A DNA stretch of 64,000 bases from Pelagibaculum spongiae (GTDB taxonomy: Bacteria > Pseudomonadota > Gammaproteobacteria > Enterobacterales > Pelagibaculaceae): NCBI RefSeq assembly GCF_003097315.1, contig NZ_QDDL01000007.1, forward strand, positions 147,455 through 211,454, written 5' to 3'. The position numbers and the translations under genes were made by a program. The notes below the pieces were generated by a model. That model did no database searches and had not been told where the DNA came from. It saw only the letters and a list, made by a program, of their open reading frames with translations. This document shows positions 1-8,940 of the stretch, piece after piece. Every line of letters begins with the position of its first letter. The stretch's first letter is position 1.

Positions 1-1330
1 AAGTTGTAACCATGCCATCGGCAACACTTGATATAATAATTTCCGGGGGAGTCGTATCAAGAATAATATTTTTAGTGGCATTCGCAGAGCGTGGACCACT
101 CAGAGTCTGGTACCGACCAACAGCTGTGATTTTATTTGCACCTTCTCGCAACTCAATTGTTGCAGAAAACACTTCTCCATCAATAACAGCCTGTTGATCT
201 TCAACGCGAATACTGTCTATATCGCCCACTATACTGCCCGACACAACCACCTGTGTATCACGAGTAACGAAGCCACTAACAGGGCTATCAATTATGATTT
301 GAGCTTCTAATAAAAACTTGTCAGGATCCTCAGGATAATCATCCTGCTCATTTTTGACTCCATCCCCATCTTTATCCTCATCAAATACATCTGGGATTTT
401 ATCCCCATCAATGTCGGGCGGTGTGTCATTAGCATTTTTTTCATCATTACCTAACTGCAATTCCACATCATTGCTAAATCCATCACCATCAATATCATCG
501 TCACTGTTATCTCCAAGACCATCATTATCTAGATCTGAGCTTTCACTACGATCATCAGGAAATACATCTTGATCATTTTCAACCCCATCACCATCACGAT
601 CTTGATCGATTACATCAGGCAGTCCATCTCCATCACTATCAATGGGAGCTTGACTAGCGTCATCTGGATTAGTACCTAACTGCTCTTCAAAGACATTGCT
701 AATACCATCCCCGTCCCGATCCTCATCTATTGCATCAGGCTTAAAATCTCCATCTAAATCAGGTGGCGTAATGTTTTTTTCGTTTGCATCACCACCATGC
801 TGTTCTTCATCGCTATTGCTGTAGCCATCTCCATCTCTATCTAGGTCCGAATTATCACCTACACCATCCCTATCCAGATCACTTTGTTCATCGGGATCAT
901 CAGGAAATGCATCCTCATCATCAGGCGTGCCATCACCATCACGATCTGAGATTGTAGGTACAAGGAACAAAGTGACTTTAAGATCTTTTTCAAGCGTCAA
1001 TTGACACTCAGACAGGTTGGAGCACTCAGGAATAGACCAATGCGAAATAACAAACCCATCCAATAGAGACTGGGTTGTAATTGTCAATTCACTCTTAGCA
1101 TCATATTGGGCACAAAACACCGCAGCAGGTTCTGCAGCAGGTTCTGCAGCAGGTTCTGCAGCAGGTTCTGCAGCAGGTTCTGCAGCAGGTTCACAGTCTT
1201 CACCGAGAGGCGTCACAGTAACTATTACTGGCCGCTCTTCTCCTGGGTAATCCAGAAACACTTCAAGCTTAGATTTACAACCAAGAAGCAGTGAGAAACA
1301 AAGAATTAGGGCAAAATTCCGAAACAGCAT
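1..1330 (-). CDS. Thrombospondin type 3 repeat lipoprotein, 3' end outside window
   Basis: The gene starts at 1330 on the minus strand and runs off the left edge, so only about 443 N-terminal residues are visible. The N-terminus is a lipoprotein signal: MLFRN, a hydrophobic stretch, then the lipobox LLLGC, predicting an acylated Cys18 and outer-membrane anchoring. A Pro-Ala-Ala-Glu repeat (six copies, about residues 46-69) follows. Residues ~125-340 hold many DxDxDG calcium-binding motifs (DRDGDG, DSDGDG, DIDGDG), typical of thrombospondin type 3 repeats. After that comes a beta-rich segment (SPVSGFVTRDTQVVVSGS) resembling a bacterial Ig-like module. It is probably a surface-exposed, calcium-stiffened stalk or adhesin. 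The visible frame is open with no disruption. No partner gene is visible on this side. Confidence 0.8.
   Translation of the reverse strand, partial: MLFRNFALILCFSLLLGCKSKLEVFLDYPGEERPVIVTVTPLGEDCEPAAEPAAEPAAEPAAEPAAEPAAVFCAQYDAKSELTITTQSLLDGFVISHWSIPECSNLSECQLTLEKDLKVTLFLVPTISDRDGDGTPDDEDAFPDDPDEQSDLDRDGVGDNSDLDRDGDGYSNSDEEQHGGDANEKNITPPDLDGDFKPDAIDEDRDGDGISNVFEEQLGTNPDDASQAPIDSDGDGLPDVIDQDRDGDGVENDQDVFPDDRSESSDLDNDGLGDNSDDDIDGDGFSNDVELQLGNDEKNANDTPPDIDGDKIPDVFDEDKDGDGVKNEQDDYPEDPDKFLLEAQIIIDSPVSGFVTRDTQVVVSGSIVGDIDSIRVEDQQAVIDGEVFSATIELREGANKITAVGRYQTLSGPRSANATKNIILDTTPPEIIISSVADGMVTT
1122..1193. repeat. 12-bp tandem repeat, six copies, in lipoprotein gene
   Basis: The unit GCAGCAGGTTCT occurs six times head to tail (the last copy differs at its final base) and encodes Pro-Ala-Ala-Glu on the minus strand. 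The unit is a multiple of three, so copy-number change would alter spacer length without breaking the frame. Confidence 0.9.
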
Positions 1331-1775
1331 AGAAGGCCGCCATCCTTGACTTTTTTGTTATTATTTTCAGAAAAGATTATCACAAAATGTGCACAAGTAA
1401 AATTTTTTTTGCCGAAAAGTCCTCGTTTAGTATTGGTTAAATTTCAACGCTTAGCCATTGATCAAATGATTAGATGGGGATTTCTTATGCTGGGTAGTCG
1501 CCCCATAGCCTGCAGTCAAAATAACCAACACTTAAAAAACTAGAGACAGCTAATTTTTTGCAGCAATTCAGCCGACACTTATCTTGGGTAAATTTCATCA
1601 GGAAAAACCATTAAAAAAATGCTTCTCCCGCATATAAAAAATCAACATTGATAATATTAATGTTTGACAGTAGCTTAATGTTCACCAGCTATTGATTTCA
1701 AGAACGCAACCATTCAACACCATTTAGTATAAAAATGCTTGACAGGTTTTTTTGGTATTTTCCAAATGCTCATTC
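1331..1775. other. Intergenic region with AT-rich promoter-like DNA
   Basis: No convincing gene is visible. The segment separates the leftward lipoprotein gene from the rightward IS relic. It contains the dispersed repeat at 1709-1763 and a TTGACA hexamer inside it. Confidence 0.6.
1709..1763 (+). repeat. Dispersed ~56-bp repeat, copy 1
   Basis: This stretch (ACCATTCAACAC ... GCTTGACAGGTTTTTTTGG ... TATTTTCC) is nearly the same as 63878-63934, with a few substitutions and one inserted base. Both copies contain CTTGACAGG followed by a T tract, which resembles a -35 region. It lies just outside the ISAs1 end, so it is probably not part of that element. Confidence 0.7.
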
Positions 1776-2578
1776 CCAGGGCAAACGCATGAAAAAATGT
1801 TAGAATACAGACGTTTTTAATCTTAGAGTTTAGCTATGCCACCTACTGCTCTCAATTACTTTTCAGATATCGAAGATCCTCGCCAAAAAGGTAAGGTCAC
1901 GCATTCCTTAGATAAAATTCTTTTGATCAGCCTTTGCGGCATTCTATGCGGTGCAGATGACTGGGAAACTATTGAAACATTTGCTGAAAATAAACAAGCA
2001 TGGCTTGGTCAGTTTGTTGATATGAGAGATGGTGTTCCCAGTCACGATCCCCTTGGGAGAGTATTCTCAATAATACGACCAGAGCAATTCACTCAATGTT
2101 TTATTGAATGGGTTCAGAGCTTTATTGAGCAACGCAAAGATGTGGATGAAGAAACATTATCTGTCACTGCACTCGATGGAAAAATAGCTCGAAGAAGCCA
2201 CGACAAAACAAATAGCAAGGGTGCCATGCACATGATGAATGCTTGGTGTTGCGCCAATCAGCTCGTTCTGGAGCAACTGGTGGTAGATAAAAAAACTAAC
2301 GGAATCACCGCATTTCCTGACTTGCTAAAATTGATCGATGCACAGGGCAGTATCATTACTACTGATGCATTAAATTGCCAAAAATATATCACTAAAGCGT
2401 GCATTGAAGCAGGCGCAGATTATTTGCTGGCAGTAAAAGGCAATCATCCTATCTTGCATGAATATGTTTCTTATTATTTTGAAAAAAAAACCTAAAGTTA
2501 CCAGCGTCCCCAAATTGACTTCTTTGAAAGCAATGAAAAGAATCGTAATCGGCATGAAATTACTCTATTTGCATTAAT
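1776..2578 (+). pseudogene. ISAs1-family transposase, 5' fragment
   Basis: An open frame from ATG 1836 gives 219 residues with the N-terminus typical of ISAs1-family transposases (YFSDIEDPRQKGKVTHSL, then LDGKIARRSHD and LAVKGNHP). It stops at TAA 2493, yet the same frame stays transposase-like beyond the stop (RPQIDFFESNEKNRNRHE) to about 2575, where homology ends. An intact family member has about 370 residues, so this copy carries a premature stop and has lost its 3' third. CAGGGCAAACGCATG at 1778 probably belongs to the left inverted repeat. The element should be immobile. Confidence 0.8.
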
Positions 2579-2579
2579 C

Positions 2580-3392
2580 GCCGGCATTATTGTTACGTAA
2601 ACGCTTTGCTGGGCTGCGTTTGAGCGCAGAAGCCTTGGCCTGTTTAAATCCACCAGATTAAGCTGGATTTTCAATAAGGCTAAAATATCATGGCAGTTGA
2701 TGTTGCAAGCTAGCCTAATCAATATTGTGATGCACTATGATTAAGCTGGGTTCTTTGATGCTGGATGATACTGACAAAAAACGGGCTAAAAAAACATCAC
2801 GTATTCCTGGCGCTCATAAAATCAAAGATAAAGCGAGTGGTAATTATATTAATGGCCAGCAATTGGTTTTTTTAGTACTGGTAACCGATACCATTACCGT
2901 GCCGGTTGGGTTTCGATTTTATGTACCCGATCCAAAATTGTCGGCATGGAGAAAACAGAACAAAAAGCTCAAAGATCAGGGTGTCGCTAAGCGCTTAAGG
3001 CCTTGCGCTCCCGCACCTGATTACAAAAAACATCCAACGCTACAAATGCTTGGACTAGAGATGATCCAACAGTTTACCGAGCAATTTCCTAACATCACAA
3101 TAAAAAGTGTATTGGCCAACGCGCTTTATGGTATCAGATCTTTTATGGATCAAGCAGCGGCGATCACGGGCCAAAATCAAGTGGTGAGTCAGCTACGAGC
3201 TAACCAGAAGGTATTAAGCAAAAATTCAAGTGTTTCACTCAGGGACTATTTTTTACGCAGCCAAGGTGTTGAACAACCATGGTGATTCGAGATAGAAAAA
3301 CTGAAAAAGTCACAATGCTGGCAGCAAGATTATATGTAAAAGCACATAAAAACGACGATTTGTTGTGGCTCTAAAATATGAAAGTGAAAGGG
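2580..3392 (+). pseudogene. IS4-like DDE transposase, N-terminal and middle part
   Basis: Reading-frame pieces belong to one DDE transposase. FNKAKISWQLMLQAS (about 2672-2716) continues in another frame as LDDTDKKRAKKTS (first catalytic Asp, near 2761) through VGFRFYVPDPKLSAW to LRANQKVL (3205). After the stop at 3285 the homology goes on as KTEKVTMLAARLYVKAHK and then, after a further shift, RRFVVALKYESE, ending near 3392. At least three frame disruptions make it dead. Its missing C-terminus appears at 6841-7160, where the reading resumes with EYRYLVAKNLSW, so the two parts look like one element split by an insertion. Confidence 0.75.
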
Positions 3393-3794
3393 TTAATAAT
3401 ACCTTAAATTTTATATGGCGCGTGAGTGAGTGAGCAAACCTGTGCATAGCAAAAGCTTATAGCGATTGAGTAGCCAGAATTTTGAAAAAACGTCAAATAT
3501 TATGTAAAGAATTAGGCCTAGAGGACTTAAAATCTTTACAAAATCTCACTCTATTTCAAATCCAGTGGTATTAATTATTATTGAGTGAATGAGGCAGGGC
3601 GAGTGAACTTGCCACCCTTGAGCTAGACGAGTTACTTAATCCACAAGCGCTATATAAAAAGAACCAAATTTATACGCACACTGCGACATCTGTAGAATGG
3701 AACTTACCTTCTGGCATGTAAACAATTCAGTTACAAAGACAATAACCCATTGTGATAATGTGTATTTTGTTACCAGAGCCAAGGAAGGAAAAGT
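3393..3794. other. Non-coding degenerate DNA
   Basis: Short frames are broken everywhere (for example ILKKRQILCKELGLEDLK near 3480-3535, not assignable). I see no intact gene. AAGGAAGGAA at 3781-3790 is the ribosome-binding site of the next relic. Confidence 0.5.
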
Positions 3795-4004
3795 ATGACC
3801 GCTTACTATGTAAATAAAAACAAACAATCAAATGGTGATCATGAGGTTCACACAGGCAGCTGTCAGTTTTTACCTTCTCCAGGAAATCGTGACCATCATA
3901 GGTGAATATTTTAACTGTGCCGATGAGTCAGTGCAGCTAAGACTAAGAATTACTCTAATGTTGATGGCTGCTACTTTTGCTGCCGACCATGCCATAAATC
4001 CTAG
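3795..4004 (+). pseudogene. Relic of a small Cys-rich cassette-type protein
   Basis: ATG 3795 follows a strong Shine-Dalgarno run and opens YYVNKNKQSNGDHEVHTGSC. The coding sense then continues in a second frame (GEYFNCADESV) and a third (NYSNVDGCYFCCRPCHKS, stop TAG 4002). Joined together these give a ~68-residue protein of a recognisable small family (start xYYVNxNxQxNGDHEVH, end GCxxCxxxCH) often found in mobile cassettes. The function is unknown; the Cys cluster suggests metal binding. Two frameshifts indicate decay. Confidence 0.65.
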
Positions 4005-4230
4005 TAAAGGAGGCCAGCATTACCTGTACCAATGAGATTATAAGCAGTGGGCCAATCCCCATCATTTTTCATTCCTTTGTGATGGTACCGAATGGCCTCA
4101 CTAAGAACTGGTCTGAAAGCGCTTTGGAATTCGATTCTATAGCCCCCTCAAGATAAACGATGTTATTTTTCCCGTAAAGTGAAGCCACCCCCGCCAACGA
4201 ATGTCGGTTCCATCGACACATCCAAAAAAC

Positions 4231-4265
4231 ATGTCGAAATTTTTCGAAAAAATCGACACGTCAGA
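4231..4265 (+). repeat. Left copy of a putative att-like repeat flanking the BREX block
   Basis: ATGTCGA, a short variable spacer with TCGA, then AAATCGACACGTC and GA. The same arrangement recurs at 28841-28875. An additional ATCGACAC half-site lies at 4212-4219. Half-sites of the form ATCGACA in both orientations suggest a recombinase core, but this is inference. Confidence 0.45.
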
Positions 4266-4309
4266 TACTACGGTGAAGGTGCATTATTTTGACATTAACC
4301 ATTAAAAAT

Positions 4310-4343
4310 CGCCCTAAGGTGCATTTTTTTGCACCTTAGGGTG
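4310..4343. terminator. Stem-loop, terminator-like
   Basis: A 12-14 bp inverted repeat (GCCCTAAGGTGCA / TGCACCTTAGGGTG) surrounds a T-rich loop. It is strong enough to act as a terminator or as a structured end of an element. No gene ends close by on either strand. Confidence 0.6.
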
Positions 4344-4553
4344 ATTCTCGAACTCGCCCAATCTAACTGGCGCACCAATTTTATCGAGTCCACCAAATAA
4401 AAATTACGGGGTATCTTTTTGCAATGAAAGAATAAGGGCAAACTCCATTCATCACGAAAAACCACTACATACCTATTTGGCTTCTTATCTACTAAAAAAC
4501 AAGCCGAGCTAGCTCAGGCAGTTGTACCTCTTACCGCCCCATGCTTTCTTTTG

Positions 4554-4766
4554 CTAGTCACTGAGCAGATCTTTTGCTGACACCTCTAAGGCACTAGCTA
4601 TTTGATACAGCTTTGTAAGAGTAATGTTCTGATCACCCCTCTCGATATACCCCATGTAACTACGATCGATACCAGCAAGCTCAGCCAAAAGCTCTTGAGA
4701 GATCTTTTTCTCCTTACGAACTTCACGCACCTTTTCGCCAAAAGCAACCAGTTTGGAGTCTTTCAT
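4554..4766 (-). CDS. XRE-family HTH transcriptional regulator
   Basis: A 70-residue protein that is essentially one Cro/C1-type helix-turn-helix: FGEKVREVRKEKKISQELLA (helices 1-2), GIDRSYMGYIERGDQNITL (recognition helix and following turn), then LYQIASALEVSAKDLL. The size and sequence resemble controller (C) proteins of restriction-modification loci, which bind their own promoter. I take ATG 4766 as the start because GGA lies 6-8 nt upstream; an upstream in-frame TTG at 4781 would add five residues. It is divergent from the gene at 4883 with a 116-bp gap, so a shared control region is likely. No restriction enzyme is recognisable next to it. Confidence 0.8.
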   Translation of the reverse strand: MKDSKLVAFGEKVREVRKEKKISQELLAELAGIDRSYMGYIERGDQNITLTKLYQIASALEVSAKDLLSD

Positions 4767-4882
4767 GACAATTCCGCTCAAAAGTCAGAACTATCACCAA
4801 CCAACGCATATATGACCACGGGATATATTGCTCATTTTGATCTAAGCTTACATTTCTCTTTCTGATTTAGGCGAGAAGGTCT

Positions 4883-5338
4883 ATGCCTAGAAAGCAAAAA
4901 ACTGACCCATTAGAAAAAATCCTTAACTATCCAGGTGTCACTCATAAAAAAATTAACCAATGCAAATATCTAATACAGCTTTATACAGATCGATGGTACC
5001 TCTGGCCTCGCACAGGAAGGTTTAAGCACCTCTATAGTGACGACTCAGAATCAGAAGTCTTTTTTTGTAAATTAAATAATTTTTATCATCGCTTCATGAC
5101 CGCGAAGTTCAAACCACCAAAGAACTTTGGTAAAGAATGGCAGACTCATGAAGAGGATTTGATTTTTGATTTGATCAACGAAGATTTTACCATGCAACAA
5201 ATCGCCGATGAGTTAGAGCGCCATACAGCTAGTGTCGCCACACGCCTTGATTCGCTCTTAACAGGACCAGCCTCATTAACAGATTTAACAGACGAAGAAT
5301 TCAACATACCAGTGAAGGATCTTCTTGGGTGGGACTGA
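4883..5338 (+). CDS. Hypothetical protein with C-terminal HTH-like segment
   Basis: A 151-residue protein with a basic N-terminus (MPRKQKTDPLEKIL), an aromatic middle (YTDRWYLWPRTGRFKHLY) and a segment from residue ~97 (TMQQIADELERHTASVATRL) that reads like a helix-turn-helix of the Myb/SANT or resolvase C-terminal kind. I do not recognise the family. An in-frame ATG follows GGCGAGAAGGTCT, a good ribosome-binding site. It faces away from the XRE regulator at 4554-4766 and probably shares its intergenic promoter. A DNA-binding role is inferred from the HTH only. Confidence 0.55.
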   Translation: MPRKQKTDPLEKILNYPGVTHKKINQCKYLIQLYTDRWYLWPRTGRFKHLYSDDSESEVFFCKLNNFYHRFMTAKFKPPKNFGKEWQTHEEDLIFDLINEDFTMQQIADELERHTASVATRLDSLLTGPASLTDLTDEEFNIPVKDLLGWD

Positions 5339-5409
5339 GTTATATGCATTGCCTCATAAAGCTCGTTATGAAAAATGACATTTTAATGCTGCTTTGATGA
5401 TGGCTTGCA

Positions 5410-5655
5410 TTAGAGATCAATCGCTTCTGCAGAACACCCATTTCGCGAATTCAGCTTCTCCAATACGTTGTCTATAAATGAGCGATGAGAGTATATTTTC
5501 GCCATATCTTGACTATTAACAACAGTCGATAAACCATCCTTTCCCATTCTCTGGAGGTAGTATGTATTGCTATCTTCAGTAGTAATTTTGATTATGATCT
5601 TCGGCTGGGTGTTTTTTGACTCCTTTTCTTCCCATCGGTTTATCAGGCTACGCAC
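5410..5655 (-). CDS. Small hypothetical protein
   Basis: An 81-residue frame starting at GTG 5655. It is rich in Lys and Ser/Thr, with a central beta-like stretch (KIIIKITTEDSNTYYLQRM) and a helical tail (SFIDNVLEKLNSRN). There is no family I recognise, no membrane segment and no clear Shine-Dalgarno before the GTG. It lies 21 bp downstream of 5677-5937 on the same strand, so the two may be co-transcribed and translationally coupled. Being a small unknown pair next to a mobile regulator, they could be cargo genes. Confidence 0.4.
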   Translation of the reverse strand: MRSLINRWEEKESKNTQPKIIIKITTEDSNTYYLQRMGKDGLSTVVNSQDMAKIYSHRSFIDNVLEKLNSRNGCSAEAIDL

Positions 5656-5676
5656 TGCTAGAGAATCACTTGCTGC

Positions 5677-5937
5677 CTAGTTCTGTTGCGCTCGATCAGA
5701 AATTTTACATGTGGCTGTCACCGCTTCAAATTCTTTATCTGCATCTTTTTTTCGATGCCCCTCTAAAGCTTTGCAAAAGCTGATTGCCAAGTCTTCTGAA
5801 TCAAGTGCAACACTTGATCGCTCATGGACAAGTCTTCCAGTTACGGACACTGCAAGCTCATCCTTTTCTAAATATCCCCAGGTTTTGAATGACAACTGGC
5901 AACTACCCAGAACTTTGATGTTAATCGACATCTTCAT
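5677..5937 (-). CDS. Small hypothetical protein
   Basis: An 86-residue protein starting at ATG 5937, eight bases after AAGGTG; an upstream TTG at 5943 would add two residues. It has an N-terminal beta-like stretch (INIKVLGSCQLSFKTWGYL) and a charged helix (FCKALEGHRKKDADKEFEAV). I do not recognise it. The antisense frame at 5711-5965 lacks a comparable start and looks like a shadow. It is the first gene of a likely two-gene minus-strand unit with 5410-5655. Confidence 0.45.
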   Translation of the reverse strand: MKMSINIKVLGSCQLSFKTWGYLEKDELAVSVTGRLVHERSSVALDSEDLAISFCKALEGHRKKDADKEFEAVTATCKISDRAQQN

Positions 5938-6840
5938 ACTCAACGCACCTTATTCTTTACATTAGCCCATCCTATCAAACATTAAAAAAACAGTAACAAA
6001 AAAAACCACAACCTACCTAACCTACTGTTTAAAAAAAGAAATAAACTTTAATGAAAAAAAACAAATCATCTAAATGTTTTCAGGGGATGAGCACTCTAAA
6101 GCTTAATTTTAGGAAATTATTATTTTTTAGAAATCCTCTATTAAAGTTTGCACTGTCTTTTTGTTGTAAAAAATATCGGAATAGTTCACGTCAAAATTTT
6201 GAGCCTCTCTTCTTAAAATTAACAGTTCAGATACAATACTAGATTCAGTTCTATCGCCAAAATTGGAATGTTGCGAGCAATCAAAAGGGCAGGACTGACT
6301 TCTTACGCAACACATTTTATATTCAACATATCAACAGGTAAGAAGGGCTTTCTTCTATGCTACGAGCAACGCTAGTTTCTTTCAGCCTTCCGTTGCAGAA
6401 CAGTATGTTTTAGAGAAAATTTTGCGACACAGAGTGAACTTCGAACCAGAACCTTAGGCATAGATGATATCAACGATAACTTTGGTTTGTTTCTCATAAA
6501 TGCTCGAGATTGAATGGGCAGAATTGGGTATTGAAAATCGATGAGAGTAAATTTGAAGGTTTACAAATACGTTCTTTTTTAGACCATAATTAGTGATACA
6601 AAGCAAGTACGCTCAATTATACGGTTTTTAGCTACCAAACACATTGGATAAGAAAATCTTCATTGCTGGTAAAACAACATTAAGAACCACTTTTTTCAAA
6701 AAATTTACATTTATCTAAAGTATCTACCACCCGTTTTTATTTAAAAAATTCTTTACACTGAATGAAACAAAAAAAAGCCTAAAAAATGGAGCTTTTAGCG
6801 ATATTCTTTACAAAACTATCTAAGGTATCTTCTAAAACGG
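5938..6840. other. AT-rich region without a supportable gene
   Basis: Several 60-residue frames occur (for example near 6051-6242 and 6127-6315), but their composition is that of random AT-rich DNA and they lack ribosome-binding sites. The segment ends where the second half of the IS4-like transposase begins at about 6841. Confidence 0.5.
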
Positions 6841-7160
6841 AATATCGTTATTTGGTTGCGAAAAATTTGTCATGGCATCATACAGATATCGCTCAATTGT
6901 ATTCGTTAAGGTGGTTAGTCGAGGTTTTTATTCAGGTCTGGAAGCGCATAATGGCTGGAACAAGCTGAGCAAACGGATCGGAGCGAGGTCTGATCCTGAG
7001 CCTGTGGTGCGAGCATTTATTGGTGCTGCCTACACGAGAATCAAGTCGGTATATGGCGGGTAGAGATTTGGGTAATCAAGAACCAAAACCGTCTTTAGTT
7101 CGTTATGCAAAGCATGCAGTATGATTTGTATGGTTTTCAAAAGAACCTTCTACGTGATAT
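6841..7160 (+). pseudogene. IS4-like DDE transposase, C-terminal part
   Basis: The reading starts with EYRYLVAKNLSW, continues YSLRWLVEVFIQ (the conserved C-terminal block with the last catalytic Glu), then after a frameshift as AHNGWNKLSKR, and after another as RGLILSLWCEHLLVL. This is exactly the part missing from the relic ending at 3392 (ALKYESE). The two halves join almost seamlessly in protein sense, which points to a single transposase gene split by about 3.4 kb of DNA. Multiple frameshifts show it is non-functional. Confidence 0.7.
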
Positions 7161-7329
7161 ATCGAAGGAGATATGAATATATTGAAAATGTAAGTTTCGG
7201 AGGCGAGGTAAGCTGGTCGTTAAAACAAGAAAATTCATTCCTAAAGTTTCACTTGGATAGTGATTAATGTTTTATATGCTGAAAAAAGCTTGGCATCAGA
7301 TCGCAGTGAGAGAACTTTTAATTAAAAAA

Positions 7330-7357
7330 TCCTGATACAAACGACGCTGCATCAGGA
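7330..7357. terminator. Weak stem-loop
   Basis: TCCTGAT (7330-7336) and ATCAGGA (7351-7357) form a 7-bp stem around a 14-nt loop, followed by CTTTAACG. It sits just upstream of the repeat pair at 7370-7467. Without a T tract, the terminator function is uncertain. Confidence 0.35.
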
Positions 7358-7369
7358 TCTTTAACGTTC

Positions 7370-7467
7370 AACTTACTGCCGTCGGGCAATAACAGCAAAT
7401 GCGGTGGGCTTTATGCACACCAAGTACAGCGTTATTTTAACTTACTGCCGTCGGGCAATAACAGCAA
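7370..7467. CRISPR. Two-copy CRISPR-like direct repeat, no cas genes
   Basis: Two identical 29-nt copies (7370-7398 and 7439-7467) begin AACTTACTGCCG and end CAATAACAGCAA, with a 40-nt unique sequence between them. Inside each copy TTACTGCC and GGCAATAA form a near-perfect 8-bp hairpin around GTCG, similar in style to the CTGCC/GGCAG hairpin of type I-F repeats. The 69-bp period differs from the usual 60 of I-F. It may be an orphan mini-array or a duplicated regulatory motif. No cas gene is present in the window. Confidence 0.4.
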
Positions 7468-7892
7468 CAACTTGCTTCATAATTAATTTTCAATAGCTCA
7501 AGCAAAATAATCGCTAACAACCTATTTTCCAATATTATCATTATGACGCAGGAAAATAATATTGAATATAGAGCTTCGAGTCAAGCTTTAACTTTCAATG
7601 ACTTGAGGTGGTATTAATCCTAACGCTGTACTGGGTACTTAATATTTAAAGTAGTGTGAGTGTAGAAATAATTTTAAGATTAACTGCACAAAAATATAAG
7701 CGATTGATCATGTAATATCTGAATTAATTCCAAGCAGCATCTTACTGTATCCCCACTATCCTAACAGTGAGAATCTTTCAGCATTAGAGTATTTGCCAAC
7801 AAAAGTTTCTATTAATGTCATTAGGCGTTTTTTAGTAATTTCAGCAAGATATATCAGCATTATAGATCGCACCATTGTTTATATTGCCGCCA
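7468..7892. other. Intergenic, AT-rich
   Basis: I see no gene, RNA or strong repeat here. It lies between the repeat pair and the 3' end of the interrupted small gene. Confidence 0.5.
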
Positions 7893-8068
7893 CTAGACAG
7901 TACAGTTTTCAATGATGTACTTAACAGCTTTTTTAAAATCCCTGTCTCTTCTTGAATCCCGATAATCCATGTCAGCCACTTCTGCATAGGCTTGAGATAC
8001 TACGGTTACCTCATGCAATAGCAGTGCCGCAGGTATTGTTATTGCCAAAGTTATCAAAACAGCCCTTA

Positions 8069-8940
8069 GAACCTGTTTAGAATCTCTATGCTGTGAGATA
8101 ATTACAATCAAAGTACTTATGTAGCAGCCTTTGATGTCCGAAAGACAGCCTTATCCCAGCGATGTAACCCGTGAAAAATTTGCCTTGATTTCTCCCATAC
8201 TTGAAAGTGCTCGCAAGCAAACAAAACCCCGGCAAATTGATCTTTATGAAGTATTTTGTGCGCTCTTGTATCTTTTGAGAACAGGCTGCCCTTGGCGCTG
8301 TATTCCTCATGACTTTCCAAAATGGCAGTGCATTTATTCCTATTACAAAATTTGGAAAGAACCTGCACAAGATGGTGGCCCAAGCCCTCTTGAGCAGGCT
8401 TTAAAAAAATCAGGTTGGCGAGGAGCGAAAGAAGCAAGGCCGCCAGAAGAAGACTAGCTTTGGCATCATCGACGCACAAAGTGTAAAAAACACTGATACT
8501 GCTGAAGAAAAAGGGTATGACGCTGGCAAAAAAGTATCTGGGATCAAGCGGCATATTCTGGTCGATCATGGCGGTTTACCACATGCAGTTGCCGTGTCTA
8601 CTGCAGACGTTTCAGACAGGGAAGGCGGTTTGTTTTTAATTGAATCTCACCAAGACAATTTATCCGATATAGATAATATTTTGGTTGATGGTGGGTATAC
8701 TGGAAAACCATTTTCTGAAGGTGTTAATTTGCTTATTTCATCCAAGGTTCAAGTGGCAAAAAGATCAGAGTTACACACTTTTAAAGTTATTCCACAACGT
8801 TGGGTAGTGGAGCGATCATTTGCCTGGCTGGAAAAGAACCGAAGGCTATGGAAAAACTGTGAAAGATTGTTAAACAGTAGCTTAAGTTTCATCCACTTAG
8901 CTTTCTTAAGGCTACTGCTTCAGAGATCCTAAACAGGTTC
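8069..8940 (+). mobile_element. IS5-family element (IS427/IS1031-like), 872 bp
   Basis: Terminal inverted repeats GAACCTGTTTAG (left) and CTAAACAGGTTC (right) enclose one transposase gene. The flanks carry a 3-bp target duplication TTA (8066-8068 and 8941-8943), in keeping with the short TNA-type duplications of this group. Excision in silico restores a host reading frame. Confidence 0.88.
8134..8932 (+). CDS. IS5-family transposase, two frames joined by a frameshift
   Basis: The first frame (ATG 8134 to TAG 8455) carries the DUF4096-type N-terminus (LRTGCPWRCIPHDFP). The catalytic part lies in another frame: KKQGRQKKTSFGIIDAQSV, VDGGYTGKPF and WVVERSFAWLEKNRR, giving D, D and E, and ends at 8932. 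The switch falls at a run of seven A residues (8403-8409). Elements of this group often use a programmed frameshift, but the direction needed here (+1 or -2) leaves a simple indel possible. The ends and target duplication are intact, so recent activity is plausible. Confidence 0.75.

Noticed and set aside
3832..4035. 67-residue open frame starting MVIMRFTQ
   Set aside because: It is one frame of the frameshifted small Cys-rich relic 3795-4004; the other frames carry the conserved family words.
5410..5943. The two small minus-strand genes as a toxin-antitoxin pair
   Set aside because: Size and spacing would allow it, but neither sequence shows a known toxin or antitoxin fold, so no such call is made.
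8401..8412. A7 run in the IS5 transposase as a proven programmed frameshift
   Set aside because: The required shift (+1 or -2) is not the usual -1 slip on such a run; a simple indel is as likely, so it is only mentioned as possible.
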